Assembly (NCBI GenBank): GCA_012728975.1
Contig: JAAYDZ010000021.1
Coordinates: forward strand, 1 to 38,132
DNA: 38,132 nt
Source of the DNA: Bacteroidales bacterium
GTDB taxonomy: Bacteria > Bacteroidota > Bacteroidia > Bacteroidales > UBA932
Reading direction: 5' to 3'
The position numbers were made by a program, and so were the translations under genes. Below the pieces are notes generated by a model that worked only from the letters and a program-made list of their open reading frames with translations, was not told the origin of the DNA and did not search any database. Of the stretch, positions 1 to 11,230 are shown piece after piece. The stretch's first letter is position 1, and each line of letters begins with the position of its first letter.

Positions 1-2832
1 AATATAGCCACCCGTCTAGTAGGGGCTGCTCCCGGTATCGCCTATACAACCGACATCTATGGTAACCCAAGATTTTCAATCCGTGGAACCTCTACATTCT
101 CCAGCAATGCTACTCCTTTGGTTGTTGTGGATGGCTTTGCTGTCTCCTCCTCCTTATCGGATCTAAATCCGAACGATGTAGAAAGTGTAACCATCCTAAA
201 AGATGCCGCAGCAGCTTCCATTTGGGGTGCCCGGTCGGCTAACGGTGTAATCGTTATTACCACAAAGAATGCTCAAAAAGCACCGGAAGGAAGGGCAAGT
301 GTGACCGTTGATTACTCGGGATTTTATAAGATATCCCCGAAACTAAATCTAGATTATACGCTATCACGAGCATCCTCTAATGATGTAATTGATTATGAAG
401 TAAACAACTTCAATCGTTGGGACGCACCACTATGGTACCCTGCAGAATCATCTTATTCAGGAGGAAAGAGCGTGGTTTACGACCTATTGAATGAGGCACG
501 TTTGGGCCATATATCTCAATCGGAGGCATTATCTATTATTGATACTTACCGTAAATTGGATAATAGCTCTCAACTTCGGAAATATTTCCTTCAGAATGCT
601 TCCACATTCCAACAGAACGTTAATATCTCAATTGCGACAGCTCGCAGTCAGACCAATCTCTCACTGCTATATGAAGATCAAGACAAGATTTACAAGCGGA
701 ACATGGACAAAAAGTACATGGTCAGCTTCCGCAACAGAACCACTCTTTTCAAATGGCTGGACTTACACGTAAATGGTACTTACAACCACACAAACTCAAA
801 TAACAGCAATTCGGGACTTCCGGGACTCTCTCCTTATGAAATGTTGGTAGACAGTAACGGTGACTATATTAGATATAGTGGTGGCATTTCCCTTAATTAC
901 CTTAAGCGCCATGTGCCTACAGAAAACTTCCCTTATTCAGATTGGACAATGAATCCGGTTGAAGATATGTATGGCCGTGAACTGACTTCTTCTAACACAT
1001 TGGCACGCCTACAGACAGGTCTGACATTCAAGATTATTGAAGGCCTTTCACTTGATGCTAAGGCTCAGTATGAAATGATACAGGGCAGGACGCATAACTA
1101 TTATACGGAACAGACATACCTGGTCCGCAGTACGGTAAACACAGCTTCCAGCTGGGACAAAACATCAAATAAAGTCACTTTTAATCTGCCTACCGGCGGA
1201 TTCCTTGACCAAAGCACATACCTTATGAATGTGCTGACACTCCGTGGCCAAATCAACTTCAACCGCTCCTTTGCCGATAAGCATGACGTTGCCGCCGTTG
1301 CAGGTTTTGAGACCATTGACAATGTTTATCAGAGCTTTGGACATCCCCGTACTTATGGGTATGATGACAAATCTCTTTCTGTAGGAACCTTCCCCAACGG
1401 CGTGGGTGGAAGCGGAACTCGCAGGATAGATAACTGGCAAGGTTCATCGCAGACGTTCGCCTATACTAACTCTTTCTCTTATACGACAGATCGCTATTTC
1501 TCTGCGTTTGCCAATGCCTCTTATACATACAACGGAAAATATACGCTTTCAGGCAGTTTCCGTACAGATGCATCCAACCTCATCACTGACGATCCAAAAT
1601 ATCGATATGCTCCATTTTGGTCTGTCGGCGGTAGCTGGCAACTTGGAAAAGAGGACTTTATGCAAGATATAACATGGCTGGATCTACTAACACTCCGCGC
1701 CACGTTCGGTTACAACGGTAATGTTGATAAGAGTACGACTTTTAAGCCTTTGATTAATCCGAGTGCAAACCCTAGTGTCCTGACTAATGAGTATACGGCA
1801 ACAATGGCCAGTTATGGCAACCCGACTCTGCGTTGGGAGCGTACCAGGACTTTCGATATCGGAGTAGACTTCTCTGCCCTCAACAACCGTCTAAACGGAA
1901 AAATTGATATCTACCAGAAACATTCACTAGACTTGATCGCCTCCGTGTCTCTACCGGCAGTGCAAGGAACCTCTTCGATGAAGATGAATAGTGGTGAAAT
2001 TGACAACTTTGGCATCGAATTCGAGATCGGCTCTACGATCCCTGTAAACAGAGATATCGTATGGGAAGGCTCCTTGATGTTCGCATGGAACCGCAATAGG
2101 ATCACTTCACTGGATTATTATCCCTCTTACGCATATCAGCTTGTGTATAGTGGTGGCTCTTATGCGTGGATGGAAGGTTATGATATGAATACCATGTGGA
2201 GTTACAAGTATGGCGGTATCGTGAACCGGGGAACTGAATCGGTACCTGACTGGCAGCCTACGCTTATAGGCAAGGATGGGGTTCAACAGACCTTTGCTTC
2301 CTGGCCATCGGGTGATGCGATGAACATCTCTTACGATATGGGTACAACTGTAGCACCGGTCAATATTGCATTTTCCACTTCGTTGAAAATCTATGACTTT
2401 GACGTATCGTTGATTCTCACCGGTAAGTTTGGTCATGTGTTCCGACGCGAGTCATTCAACTATCCCGGACTCAGCGGCCGTTCAATACCCAATGCAAAAT
2501 ATAGTGAAATCATAGATTGCAACCCTGATGAGCGGATCCATCTTCCGTTGAAAGATAATGAGACCCGCCTCTATTTCTGGGATCGTTTCTGGGGCTATAT
2601 GTCTTACCTGACAGAAAGTGCTTCATTTATAAGGGTTCAGGAAATCGATGTTGCCTACAACCTGCCTAAATCCGCAACTTCATGGCTGGGCATAAATAGC
2701 CTAAAAGTATTCTTCCAAGCCAATAATCCGCTGAACATTTATTTCAATAAATGGCACGAAGATCCGGAATTCCCGCGTGGAAGCGCACCACTACAGTCTG
2801 CCTATATGTTCGGCATAAAATGTAACTTCTAA
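1..2832 (+). CDS. SusC/RagA-type TonB-dependent outer membrane receptor, 5'-truncated
   Basis: The reading frame is open from base 1, so the start, signal peptide and N-terminal carboxypeptidase-like domain lie outside the window. The first visible residues belong to the plug domain: FSIRGTST at about codons 28-35, then PLVVVDG, then DVESVTILKDAAAASIWG and ANGVIVITTK. This is the SusC plug signature. The rest is a long beta-barrel rich in aromatic and polar residues, ending in Phe as outer membrane barrels do. SusC-type proteins import oligosaccharides or peptides across the outer membrane using TonB energy, with a SusD lipoprotein as lid. The SusD partner follows after one base. The substrate cannot be told from sequence. 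Confidence 0.95.
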   Translation, partial: NIATRLVGAAPGIAYTTDIYGNPRFSIRGTSTFSSNATPLVVVDGFAVSSSLSDLNPNDVESVTILKDAAAASIWGARSANGVIVITTKNAQKAPEGRASVTVDYSGFYKISPKLNLDYTLSRASSNDVIDYEVNNFNRWDAPLWYPAESSYSGGKSVVYDLLNEARLGHISQSEALSIIDTYRKLDNSSQLRKYFLQNASTFQQNVNISIATARSQTNLSLLYEDQDKIYKRNMDKKYMVSFRNRTTLFKWLDLHVNGTYNHTNSNNSNSGLPGLSPYEMLVDSNGDYIRYSGGISLNYLKRHVPTENFPYSDWTMNPVEDMYGRELTSSNTLARLQTGLTFKIIEGLSLDAKAQYEMIQGRTHNYYTEQTYLVRSTVNTASSWDKTSNKVTFNLPTGGFLDQSTYLMNVLTLRGQINFNRSFADKHDVAAVAGFETIDNVYQSFGHPRTYGYDDKSLSVGTFPNGVGGSGTRRIDNWQGSSQTFAYTNSFSYTTDRYFSAFANASYTYNGKYTLSGSFRTDASNLITDDPKYRYAPFWSVGGSWQLGKEDFMQDITWLDLLTLRATFGYNGNVDKSTTFKPLINPSANPSVLTNEYTATMASYGNPTLRWERTRTFDIGVDFSALNNRLNGKIDIYQKHSLDLIASVSLPAVQGTSSMKMNSGEIDNFGIEFEIGSTIPVNRDIVWEGSLMFAWNRNRITSLDYYPSYAYQLVYSGGSYAWMEGYDMNTMWSYKYGGIVNRGTESVPDWQPTLIGKDGVQQTFASWPSGDAMNISYDMGTTVAPVNIAFSTSLKIYDFDVSLILTGKFGHVFRRESFNYPGLSGRSIPNAKYSEIIDCNPDERIHLPLKDNETRLYFWDRFWGYMSYLTESASFIRVQEIDVAYNLPKSATSWLGINSLKVFFQANNPLNIYFNKWHEDPEFPRGSAPLQSAYMFGIKCNF

Positions 2833-2833
2833 A

Positions 2834-4414
2834 ATGAATACGACTATGAAACTGAATAAATATAAAGTATTGTTTATCTGCCTCGCCGTCCTCTTCTTGA
2901 ACGGTTGCAACCTAATTGACGGTTTTTTAGAGGTAGATCCATCCAAGAGTACGCGGAAAACCATCCAAACTGCAGAGCAGCTCGATATGGTTCTCGCCCG
3001 TTATACCGGTTTCTATCAGGAAAACCCGGACATTATGTTGGCTAGTGATGATTATGCCATACGAACAGATATCAATAGTGCTATGAACAGCGGTTATAGC
3101 ATATATCAACTGGTATATGGTCTGTGGAACGAAAAGAACAATGTGGATACCCGTTACCATACCTGGGGAAAAGAGTATGGGAAGGCCTACTACGCCAACC
3201 TGGTAATCAACAATATCGACAACGTGGAAGGAGAGGAATCCTTCAAAGCCAACCTGAAAGCGGAAGCCCATTTCTTACGAGCTTACTGTTATTTTCAGAT
3301 TGCTTTGGCACACTCACTTTATTATACGGGATCGAATGGTGACGAACTGGGCATTACGCTTAAGCAGAGCACCTCTTTTGAAGAATCTGTGGCACGCGCA
3401 ACACTTAAGGAGACCTGGGATTTCATTGAAGCTGACCTTCAAGAAGGATTAAAATTAACTAAACCCTTTAAGAATAAAGATGGCCGCAATCAGAATTGGA
3501 GAGCCACTACAGCTTCGGTCAAGGCATTTGCTGCCCGCTATTATCTTTATCGTGCTGATTATGATAAGGCACGTAAGTATGCTGAAGAAGTACTTAGGGA
3601 ATATAGTGTCTTAAAGAACTATAATAATCCTACAGAGATGTACAGACACAGTTATGTTGACAAGTACACCATCAATCAAGGTACACCTCAGCAGGAGGTC
3701 ATTACGGTTTATTATCCATATACCTATCCTCAGCTGTACGGTGAAGCCACCTATGTGCTTTTCGCCGAATGGAGTGAGATGCTTTACATGCGTGCCTGCT
3801 ACTATGGCTCATGGTGGTACATTCCCAGCAAGGATCTTCTAGATACATATCGCACCGATGTGCCTGGAGAAGACCCGAATAATGACCTACGATATTATTA
3901 CTACGTGCTACCTGATTTCGGACTTCGCTATTGCGAAAAGACTACTAGGGGACGTCAGCCAGGCTACTGCCAATTCTTCTTTGACACAGTCATATCGGGT
4001 CCTACAACAGCTGAAATGAATCTGATTATAGCAGAATGTGCTGCCCGAAACGGCAATATAGCAGATGCTATGAAGTATGTGAACAATGTGCGTCGCAATC
4101 GTATCGTATCAGCAGTATATGTAGACCTTACAGCCTCTTCACAGGCTGATGCACTCAAGAAAGTACTGCAAGAGCGTCGCCGGGAGATGGCCTTCACTAT
4201 GCGCTGGTATGACCTGAAACGCCTCAACGCAAATGACCCCGCCAATCAAGTGACAGTAACACGTACCTTCTATCCCTATAACGAAACCACAATCCAGACT
4301 GGCGAAACTCCTAAATCCTATGTACTCGAACCCAATTCCCGTCATTATGCATTACCGATCAGCGAAGACGAGATCAACAAGTCGAAGGGTGAGATTCAGC
4401 AGAACACATACTAA
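2834..4414 (+). CDS. SusD/RagB family nutrient-binding outer membrane lipoprotein
   Basis: A 526-residue protein starting one base after the SusC stop, so the two are translationally close and co-transcribed. A type II signal peptide is visible, with lipobox LNGC and lipidated Cys25. A second Met at residue 5 is an alternative start. Family marks are AEAHFLRAYCYFQIA in the helical TPR region, LIIAECAARNGNIADAM, the ERRREMAFTMRWYDLKRL segment near the C-terminus, and a final HYALPISEDEINKSKGEIQQN typical of SusD ends. The protein caps the SusC barrel and binds ligand at the cell surface. No surface glycan-binding protein or hydrolase follows, because a terminator comes next, so the substrate remains open. 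Confidence 0.95.
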   Translation: MNTTMKLNKYKVLFICLAVLFLNGCNLIDGFLEVDPSKSTRKTIQTAEQLDMVLARYTGFYQENPDIMLASDDYAIRTDINSAMNSGYSIYQLVYGLWNEKNNVDTRYHTWGKEYGKAYYANLVINNIDNVEGEESFKANLKAEAHFLRAYCYFQIALAHSLYYTGSNGDELGITLKQSTSFEESVARATLKETWDFIEADLQEGLKLTKPFKNKDGRNQNWRATTASVKAFAARYYLYRADYDKARKYAEEVLREYSVLKNYNNPTEMYRHSYVDKYTINQGTPQQEVITVYYPYTYPQLYGEATYVLFAEWSEMLYMRACYYGSWWYIPSKDLLDTYRTDVPGEDPNNDLRYYYYVLPDFGLRYCEKTTRGRQPGYCQFFFDTVISGPTTAEMNLIIAECAARNGNIADAMKYVNNVRRNRIVSAVYVDLTASSQADALKKVLQERRREMAFTMRWYDLKRLNANDPANQVTVTRTFYPYNETTIQTGETPKSYVLEPNSRHYALPISEDEINKSKGEIQQNTY

Positions 4415-4455
4415 ACATCAATATACTGTACGACAATAGAAACGAACAAATGAAA

Positions 4456-4490
4456 AAGGGCCGGAAAAAAACCGGCCCTTCTTCATTATT
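4456..4490. terminator. bidirectional Rho-independent terminator between susD and the TlpA-like gene
   Basis: A perfect 9-bp stem AAGGGCCGG (4456-4464) pairs with CCGGCCCTT (4472-4480) around a seven-A loop. A T-rich tract (4481-4494) follows on the plus strand, and a T run (complement of 4453-4457) follows on the minus strand. It can therefore end both the susCD transcript and the convergent gene whose stop codon lies at 4486-4488. Confidence 0.9.
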
Positions 4491-5673
4491 TTTTATTGAT
4501 TATCTTGTCGACTTCCAAATAAAATTCTTCGCTCTCTCCGCTGTCACGGTAAACTATTATGCCGTTTGGATCAACCAATATTTTTGTGGGGAAGCCCTGA
4601 ACATTAAACTTGGCAACATAATCGTTGTCACCTTGCAGTTGTAAGAGATTAGTCCACCCCATCTGATGTTTTTCCATACAGGCGATGACTTTCTCCTTAT
4701 CCTTGTCGTTCGCAATACCGATAATGGTGAGTTTGTCGGCATTTGCTTTCCGGAATTCTCGCATCGCTAGCATTCCGGAAAGGCAGGCACTGCACCACGT
4801 TCCCCAGAAATCTATGATTACATATTTGCCTCGAAGCTCCTGGAGGTTGAAGGGATTTCCGTGGACATCTACTCCCTCAACAACCGGACATGAAGCACCG
4901 ACAGCGGCTAATTTTGCACCCTCTACCCTATCTCTTACATTAAGGTAGAAATAATTGTCGTGGTACCTGGGATCTACTCTTGCCAAAAGCGGATCGAGCT
5001 CTGCAGGCTCAATCTGAGAGCGGACGAGCATATCTTCCATCAACCACAGTGCTGCGATGGATGAGGGATTATTTTCGATTAACTCCCTGCGTAGCCGGTC
5101 ACTCTGAATTTCCAGTGAATCTGATTCATTAATAAGTTTATTTAGTTCTGTTTCAGTGAGGGATGTATCAATGGCCATCTGAACGGCGATGTCTCCGATT
5201 CGGCTCTGTATAGGCATATATTTGCTTGTAAACTCGGAAAATAATCTGTTTTCCTTATCTCCGGTTGGGTAAAAGTCCACAAAATTTTTACCGTTCAAGT
5301 CTGTGCTGCCTTTCAAGTTAGTCCCCGGTCCTACAATGCACCATAGCGAAGAGGCCTTGTTAGGAAAATATCCCCGATCCACATACTTGTAGAATTGGCG
5401 ATCTTGGGACAAGCTTATGCGTAGTACAACATCTTGCAATGTTGTACCCGAAACGATGATTTTCCCATCTGTCACAGGAATGAGAGGTTTGGCCGGATCT
5501 GACAGATCTAGTTGGACAGAGTCACGCAGGCCGAAAACAGTAATGGATGCCTGGTCTGAAACGATTCCTTTGAGATCAAATTCAACCCGAAAATCGCGTG
5601 TCTGCTCCTTACAGGAAAAGATAAATAATGCTGTAATTGAGATCAAGGTGGTAATGAGGAGGTGTTTTTTCAT
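4486..5673 (-). CDS. TlpA/ResA-like thioredoxin-fold lipoprotein
   Basis: A 395-residue protein with a lipoprotein signal peptide (FIFSC, Cys21). The first two thirds form a beta-rich then helical region resembling the DUF4369-type N-terminus seen in Bacteroidota thiol-disulfide proteins; that assignment is by resemblance. The C-terminal ~130 residues are a TlpA/AhpC-TSA thioredoxin fold: GKYVIIDFWGTWCSACLSG carries the redox CxxC (Cys-Ser-Ala-Cys, about residues 292-295), and NVQGFPTKILVDPNG carries the cis-Pro region. It likely reduces or isomerises disulfides on the periplasmic side of a membrane. It stands alone, facing the susCD operon with a shared terminator and with the tRNA unit upstream. 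Confidence 0.88.
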   Translation of the reverse strand: MKKHLLITTLISITALFIFSCKEQTRDFRVEFDLKGIVSDQASITVFGLRDSVQLDLSDPAKPLIPVTDGKIIVSGTTLQDVVLRISLSQDRQFYKYVDRGYFPNKASSLWCIVGPGTNLKGSTDLNGKNFVDFYPTGDKENRLFSEFTSKYMPIQSRIGDIAVQMAIDTSLTETELNKLINESDSLEIQSDRLRRELIENNPSSIAALWLMEDMLVRSQIEPAELDPLLARVDPRYHDNYFYLNVRDRVEGAKLAAVGASCPVVEGVDVHGNPFNLQELRGKYVIIDFWGTWCSACLSGMLAMREFRKANADKLTIIGIANDKDKEKVIACMEKHQMGWTNLLQLQGDNDYVAKFNVQGFPTKILVDPNGIIVYRDSGESEEFYLEVDKIINKK

Positions 5674-5730
5674 GGTAAGAATGGTTTTATATCATATACA
5701 CCATATACACTTTGAACACAATAATCCCTT

Positions 5731-5766
5731 GAAATTAAAAAAGCACTGATCGTAAAATCAGCGCTT
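5731..5766 (-). terminator. Rho-independent terminator of the tRNA-fMet unit
   Basis: On the minus strand AAGCGCTGAT and ATCAGTGCTT form a 10-bp stem with one G-U pair around the loop TTTACG (5741-5766). A TTTTAATTT tract (complement of 5732-5740) follows. It lies 12 bases past the tRNA 3' end. Confidence 0.85.
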
Positions 5767-5778
5767 CCTTTCTCTTTG

Positions 5779-5851
<73 letters not shown>

Positions 5852-5864
5852 GTGTAATGGGCAA

Positions 5865-5896
5865 CAAAGATAAGCATTTTTATTAAATTATGCAAA
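5865..5896 (-). promoter_or_regulatory. Bacteroidota-type promoter for tRNA-fMet
   Basis: On the minus strand TTTG (5896-5893), a 20-base spacer and TATCTTTG (5872-5865) match the Bacteroidota consensus TTTG-N19/20-TAnnTTTG. The -7 box lies 13 bases before tRNA position 1. Confidence 0.8.
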
Positions 5897-5902
5897 TCTT
5901 AT

Positions 5903-5940
5903 AAAAAACATAGGGAGTAGCTCTTAATTGAACTACCCCC
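5903..5940 (-). terminator. Rho-independent terminator downstream of the collagen-like gene pair
   Basis: On the minus strand GGGGGTAG (5940-5933) pairs with CTACTCCC (5920-5913), with one G-U pair and a 12-base loop. TATGTTTTTT follows (down to 5903). It sits 60 bases past the stop of the first collagen-like gene and just before the tRNA promoter. Confidence 0.75.
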
Positions 5941-5999
5941 TAATAGTGTAAATTAATAGAGAAAGTAACCTAATATTGTATTACTCACTCTGATGTGCA

Positions 6000-8759
6000 T
6001 TATTGAATAACATCAAGGCCATCGTCACCAGTACCATTGTACTTTACTATTTTGGGAGCGCCGGGACCAGCTGCAAGGGTGAAGGTGTTGTTTTCAAAAA
6101 GATAAGTTCCTTCAAATGGAATGTTCAAGGCATGTCCGCCAAGCACAATACCATACCCACCTCCACTACCACCGCCTTGAATGAACTTATAACTCTGTGT
6201 CGTATTATCAGAGGAGAGTTCAGCTCCCTTCACAGTGATGTTAGTCAACCTTACTTCAATAGCGGAACCAGCCATACTATGGATTTTGCCTCCTTCAATA
6301 TTCAATATATTCCTTGCTCCTCCTGTCTTATTATTTAGTAATATTCCAGGTACAGCAGTCATTATCTCTGTATTAACCAGTTTAATGGTTGAGCCCGTAG
6401 AGAAATGATCCTGATAAATACCGATTGCAGCATTCTCTATTTTAGAGTTTTCCATCTCCAGAGTATTTTTGGTGGTCATAGCAACACCAAGGCCGACTGA
6501 GTTAGCATCTATGCTGGAGTTTTTGATCCTTATTATATTATTTTTATAAGTGTCGTCATTCTGGACACCACAAAGAATAGCAGGATTATTACCCGTTCTT
6601 TTATATTTAACATTGTCAAGGATTAGCGTAGAGTTGGAGGATTTGATATGAATATACTCTGTAAGTTCCAAATCACCATTGGTAAATGAGTTATTTGAGT
6701 CATCAGCCGTAATGTTAATTATTTTGGCGGTCAGTTTGTGACTATTCAAGTCTATACTTTGATTCCTTGCAGTGGTTATGTCCGTACCGGTCAAATCAAT
6801 GTCCGCACCAAGAATGATGGAGCTCGCACCTGCAGCCATATTAGCCGTAAACTCTGCAGCAGATGTAACCGGTTGAGTCAGTTTAACACTGTAAACCTTC
6901 GGAGTTGCCGCGCCGTCACTAACATAGGAATGGTAACCGTCAATCACGAAATTCGTTCCGGGCCCCTCTGCAGGGCAATCGCCGGGGTTGAAGCCGACAA
7001 AACTACCACCTGAAATCAGGGCTTTTGCTGTTCCGTTTAAGTAATTGGTATTGTCACAGTCAATCACATAACCGTAAGGATCAGTAGGATGTTGCTGTTG
7101 AACACTGAATTTTCCACCCTTAATCTCAGCAGTTCCTTCGTGAACATATATTGAAGTACGATTTCCATTATATGAACCACTTTCAATAATCAAATGTCCA
7201 CCTTCACGTACATCTACTGCATAGCAATCATTCGGATCCGGCGTGATACTTCCTGTGCCTGCTGGCGATCCATCTTTGATAGTCATTTTTCCTCTTACGG
7301 TAAAATGTGACCAATTGCCCTGATCAGCGTTCCAAATATGGGTAGTCATTGTATTGTGCAGTGTTTTACCATTCAAATCAAGTGTAAATTCTTTTCCGGC
7401 AGGAACCTCGATTTGATCAGTCTGAACCTCATCCTCATCAGCCAAGGTATAGCTTCCTCCATTATAAGCCGCGGCTGCAAGCTTACTGTAAAAGTACTTC
7501 ACAACACGTGAAGCCACATATTGGTTGCCTTTTTTATCAGTGAGAGTTACTCTCAACAGTGCCTCAAAACCACCTGTCTCGATCATTTGTTTGATGGTGA
7601 TTGTAGTACTGTTGCACACCCCGTTATTGAAGACAGGTTCTGCAATTTCCAAACAGGGATTTGCATTTGGGACAATAGCTGTTTCCATTCCCCAGGCGCC
7701 GCCTTCTTGAATAAATTCGGCAACCAGAGAATTGTAGTTCCCGGAAGTCAAACCGGTAAAATTGATCGTTAATACGTCACCGAAGTTCATTCCAACGGGA
7801 AGGGCACCATCAGCAAATTCTATTGTGATACTAGGGGCTCGCGGAACTGTAAGAACAATATAATTGCCTAAGTTGTCCTTTGCCATAAGCGTAAAATAGA
7901 CAAAATCGGCATTATAGGTAACACTTTTGAACAAAGCAGCACCCTTTGCTCCTGTTGCCCCTGTTGCTCCCATATCACCTGTGAAGCCTCTGTCACCCTT
8001 AAAGCCTTTGTCGCCTTTATCCCCTTTATCACCCGGTTCGCCCTTTTCACCTTGAGGACCTTGCACCCCGATGGCGTTGATGAAGTCTCCATTAGCATCT
8101 TTCATCTCTGTCCACGTCTTGCCATTGTCGATGGAAACTTCCCATATTTTGGTAATGTGGTTGATCCTTAATTGCGGAGTAATAGCATTAATGCCATCTT
8201 TACCATCCTCTCCGGGTTCGCCTTGGGGTCCGGTAACAGGTATTTTTTCACCTTGATTATCTGTCATAAATTCTCCATCCACTGTCCAATAATAAATCCC
8301 ATCTTCACCTGGAGCGACACCGATAATAGGTGTTAAGCCGTCAACACCATCAATTCCATCCTCACCGTCTATTCCATCCTTTCCATCAGCTCCATCCTTT
8401 CCATCAATTCCATCATTTCCGTCAATTCCATCATTTCCATGTTTAATAGTAATGGACTCTCCGGTCTGAAAAGTGATTTTATACCCTATCTCCTTACCTG
8501 CTTCGTCTTTAAGAGATTCGATTGTCGTAATGAAGTTCTTGGTCTCAAGAGAGGTTACGACAGCTTTCAGCGATTCGATGTTAACGTTTATTGAAGTTTT
8601 CAACTCTTCAAGCGTCGTCAAACGATTTTCCAGGCTTGTAATATTGCCTCGCAACTCCGTATCGTCATACTTACAGGAAGACGATTTGATCGCAAAGAAA
8701 CAAAGGCATAAAAACAAGACCTTCAGCCCAAGAATAATTCTTTTATTATATATTTTCAT
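6000..8759 (-). CDS. collagen-like repeat surface protein with C-terminal beta-helix-like domain (longer paralogue)
   Basis: A 919-residue protein. A hydrophobic signal segment ends in SSSC, so Cys29 may be lipidated. Residues 30-75 are heptad-rich (ITSLENRLTTLEELKTSI) and likely coiled coil; the N-terminus resembles the DUF4988/PL29-N type. Three collagen-like Gly-X-Y blocks follow: 12 triplets at 108-143 rich in GKD/GID, 5 at 177-191, and 15 at 231-275 rich in GDK and GAT. Between them lie short YYWTVDGEF and WEVSIDNGKTW modules. The rest is a beta-rich region, then repeats such as LILDNVKYKRT and IIRIKNSSIDANS that suggest a right-handed parallel beta-helix. It is a paralogue of the next gene upstream and probably co-transcribed with it. 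I see no catalytic motif. A trimeric stalked adhesin or glycan-binding protein is an inference only. Confidence 0.85.
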   Translation of the reverse strand: MKIYNKRIILGLKVLFLCLCFFAIKSSSCKYDDTELRGNITSLENRLTTLEELKTSINVNIESLKAVVTSLETKNFITTIESLKDEAGKEIGYKITFQTGESITIKHGNDGIDGNDGIDGKDGADGKDGIDGEDGIDGVDGLTPIIGVAPGEDGIYYWTVDGEFMTDNQGEKIPVTGPQGEPGEDGKDGINAITPQLRINHITKIWEVSIDNGKTWTEMKDANGDFINAIGVQGPQGEKGEPGDKGDKGDKGFKGDRGFTGDMGATGATGAKGAALFKSVTYNADFVYFTLMAKDNLGNYIVLTVPRAPSITIEFADGALPVGMNFGDVLTINFTGLTSGNYNSLVAEFIQEGGAWGMETAIVPNANPCLEIAEPVFNNGVCNSTTITIKQMIETGGFEALLRVTLTDKKGNQYVASRVVKYFYSKLAAAAYNGGSYTLADEDEVQTDQIEVPAGKEFTLDLNGKTLHNTMTTHIWNADQGNWSHFTVRGKMTIKDGSPAGTGSITPDPNDCYAVDVREGGHLIIESGSYNGNRTSIYVHEGTAEIKGGKFSVQQQHPTDPYGYVIDCDNTNYLNGTAKALISGGSFVGFNPGDCPAEGPGTNFVIDGYHSYVSDGAATPKVYSVKLTQPVTSAAEFTANMAAGASSIILGADIDLTGTDITTARNQSIDLNSHKLTAKIINITADDSNNSFTNGDLELTEYIHIKSSNSTLILDNVKYKRTGNNPAILCGVQNDDTYKNNIIRIKNSSIDANSVGLGVAMTTKNTLEMENSKIENAAIGIYQDHFSTGSTIKLVNTEIMTAVPGILLNNKTGGARNILNIEGGKIHSMAGSAIEVRLTNITVKGAELSSDNTTQSYKFIQGGGSGGGYGIVLGGHALNIPFEGTYLFENNTFTLAAGPGAPKIVKYNGTGDDGLDVIQ

Positions 8760-8854
8760 AGTTGAAACAGATTTTTTACAGTTTCTAAATTATTTAACTA
8801 AATGCATTAATAGAAGGATTGTCTCATAACTGAGTAATTCCCTCTAATTGTACA

Positions 8855-10966
<2,112 letters not shown>

Positions 10967-11022
10967 AGTAGAATGCTTCATTAATGATTATAAATATATG
11001 TCGATTGTTTACAATAAATACT

Positions 11023-11050
11023 CAACCACAGTCACTGACCTGTTAGGTTG
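11023..11050 (-). other. possible 5'-UTR hairpin of the collagen-like unit
   Basis: On the minus strand CAACC-TA-ACAG pairs with CTGT-GGTTG around an 8-base loop, giving 9 base pairs with a two-base bulge. It lies between the predicted promoter and the start codon. There is no T tract, so it is not a terminator. It may be chance. Confidence 0.3.
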
Positions 11051-11063
11051 TTTAAACATTTAT

Positions 11064-11071
11064 CAAAGTTA
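11064..11071 (-). promoter_or_regulatory. -7 promoter element for the collagen-like genes
   Basis: On the minus strand TAACTTTG matches TAnnTTTG. At the expected 19-base spacing the -33 position reads TTTT rather than TTTG. The start codon lies about 90 bases downstream. Confidence 0.5.
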
Positions 11072-11100
11072 CCAAGTTGTCACGAAAGAAAAAAGAAGAG

Positions 11101-11139
11101 AGGTGGTCTATTTTGTGAAAAAAACAAAATAGACCACCT
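11101..11139 (-). terminator. perfect 16-bp hairpin, probable hisS terminator
   Basis: AGGTGGTCTATTTTGT (11101-11116) and its exact complement (11124-11139) enclose a 7-base loop. On the minus strand the stem is followed by the T/C-rich CTCTTCTTTTTTCTTTC. It lies about 90 bases past the hisS stop and just before the promoter of the collagen-like genes, so it separates two units. The U tract is interrupted, which lowers certainty about Rho-independent action. Confidence 0.7.
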
Positions 11140-11230
11140 GAGCAGGTCATTTTTTCTGAAAAGGGGAAAATTTCAGAGAAGATTCTCGTCAGAAAGATCA
11201 AAAATAGTTGGACGAAACCTCCAATTCCAA

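Noticed and set aside
8760-8854. Terminator or promoter between the two collagen-like genes
   Set aside because: No stem followed by a T tract and no TAnnTTTG on the minus strand; the gap is treated as read-through.
11155-11177. Inverted repeat TCTGAAA/TTTCAGA near the hisS stop as a terminator
   Set aside because: The stem is short and AT-rich, and on the hisS transcript it is followed by A residues, not T.
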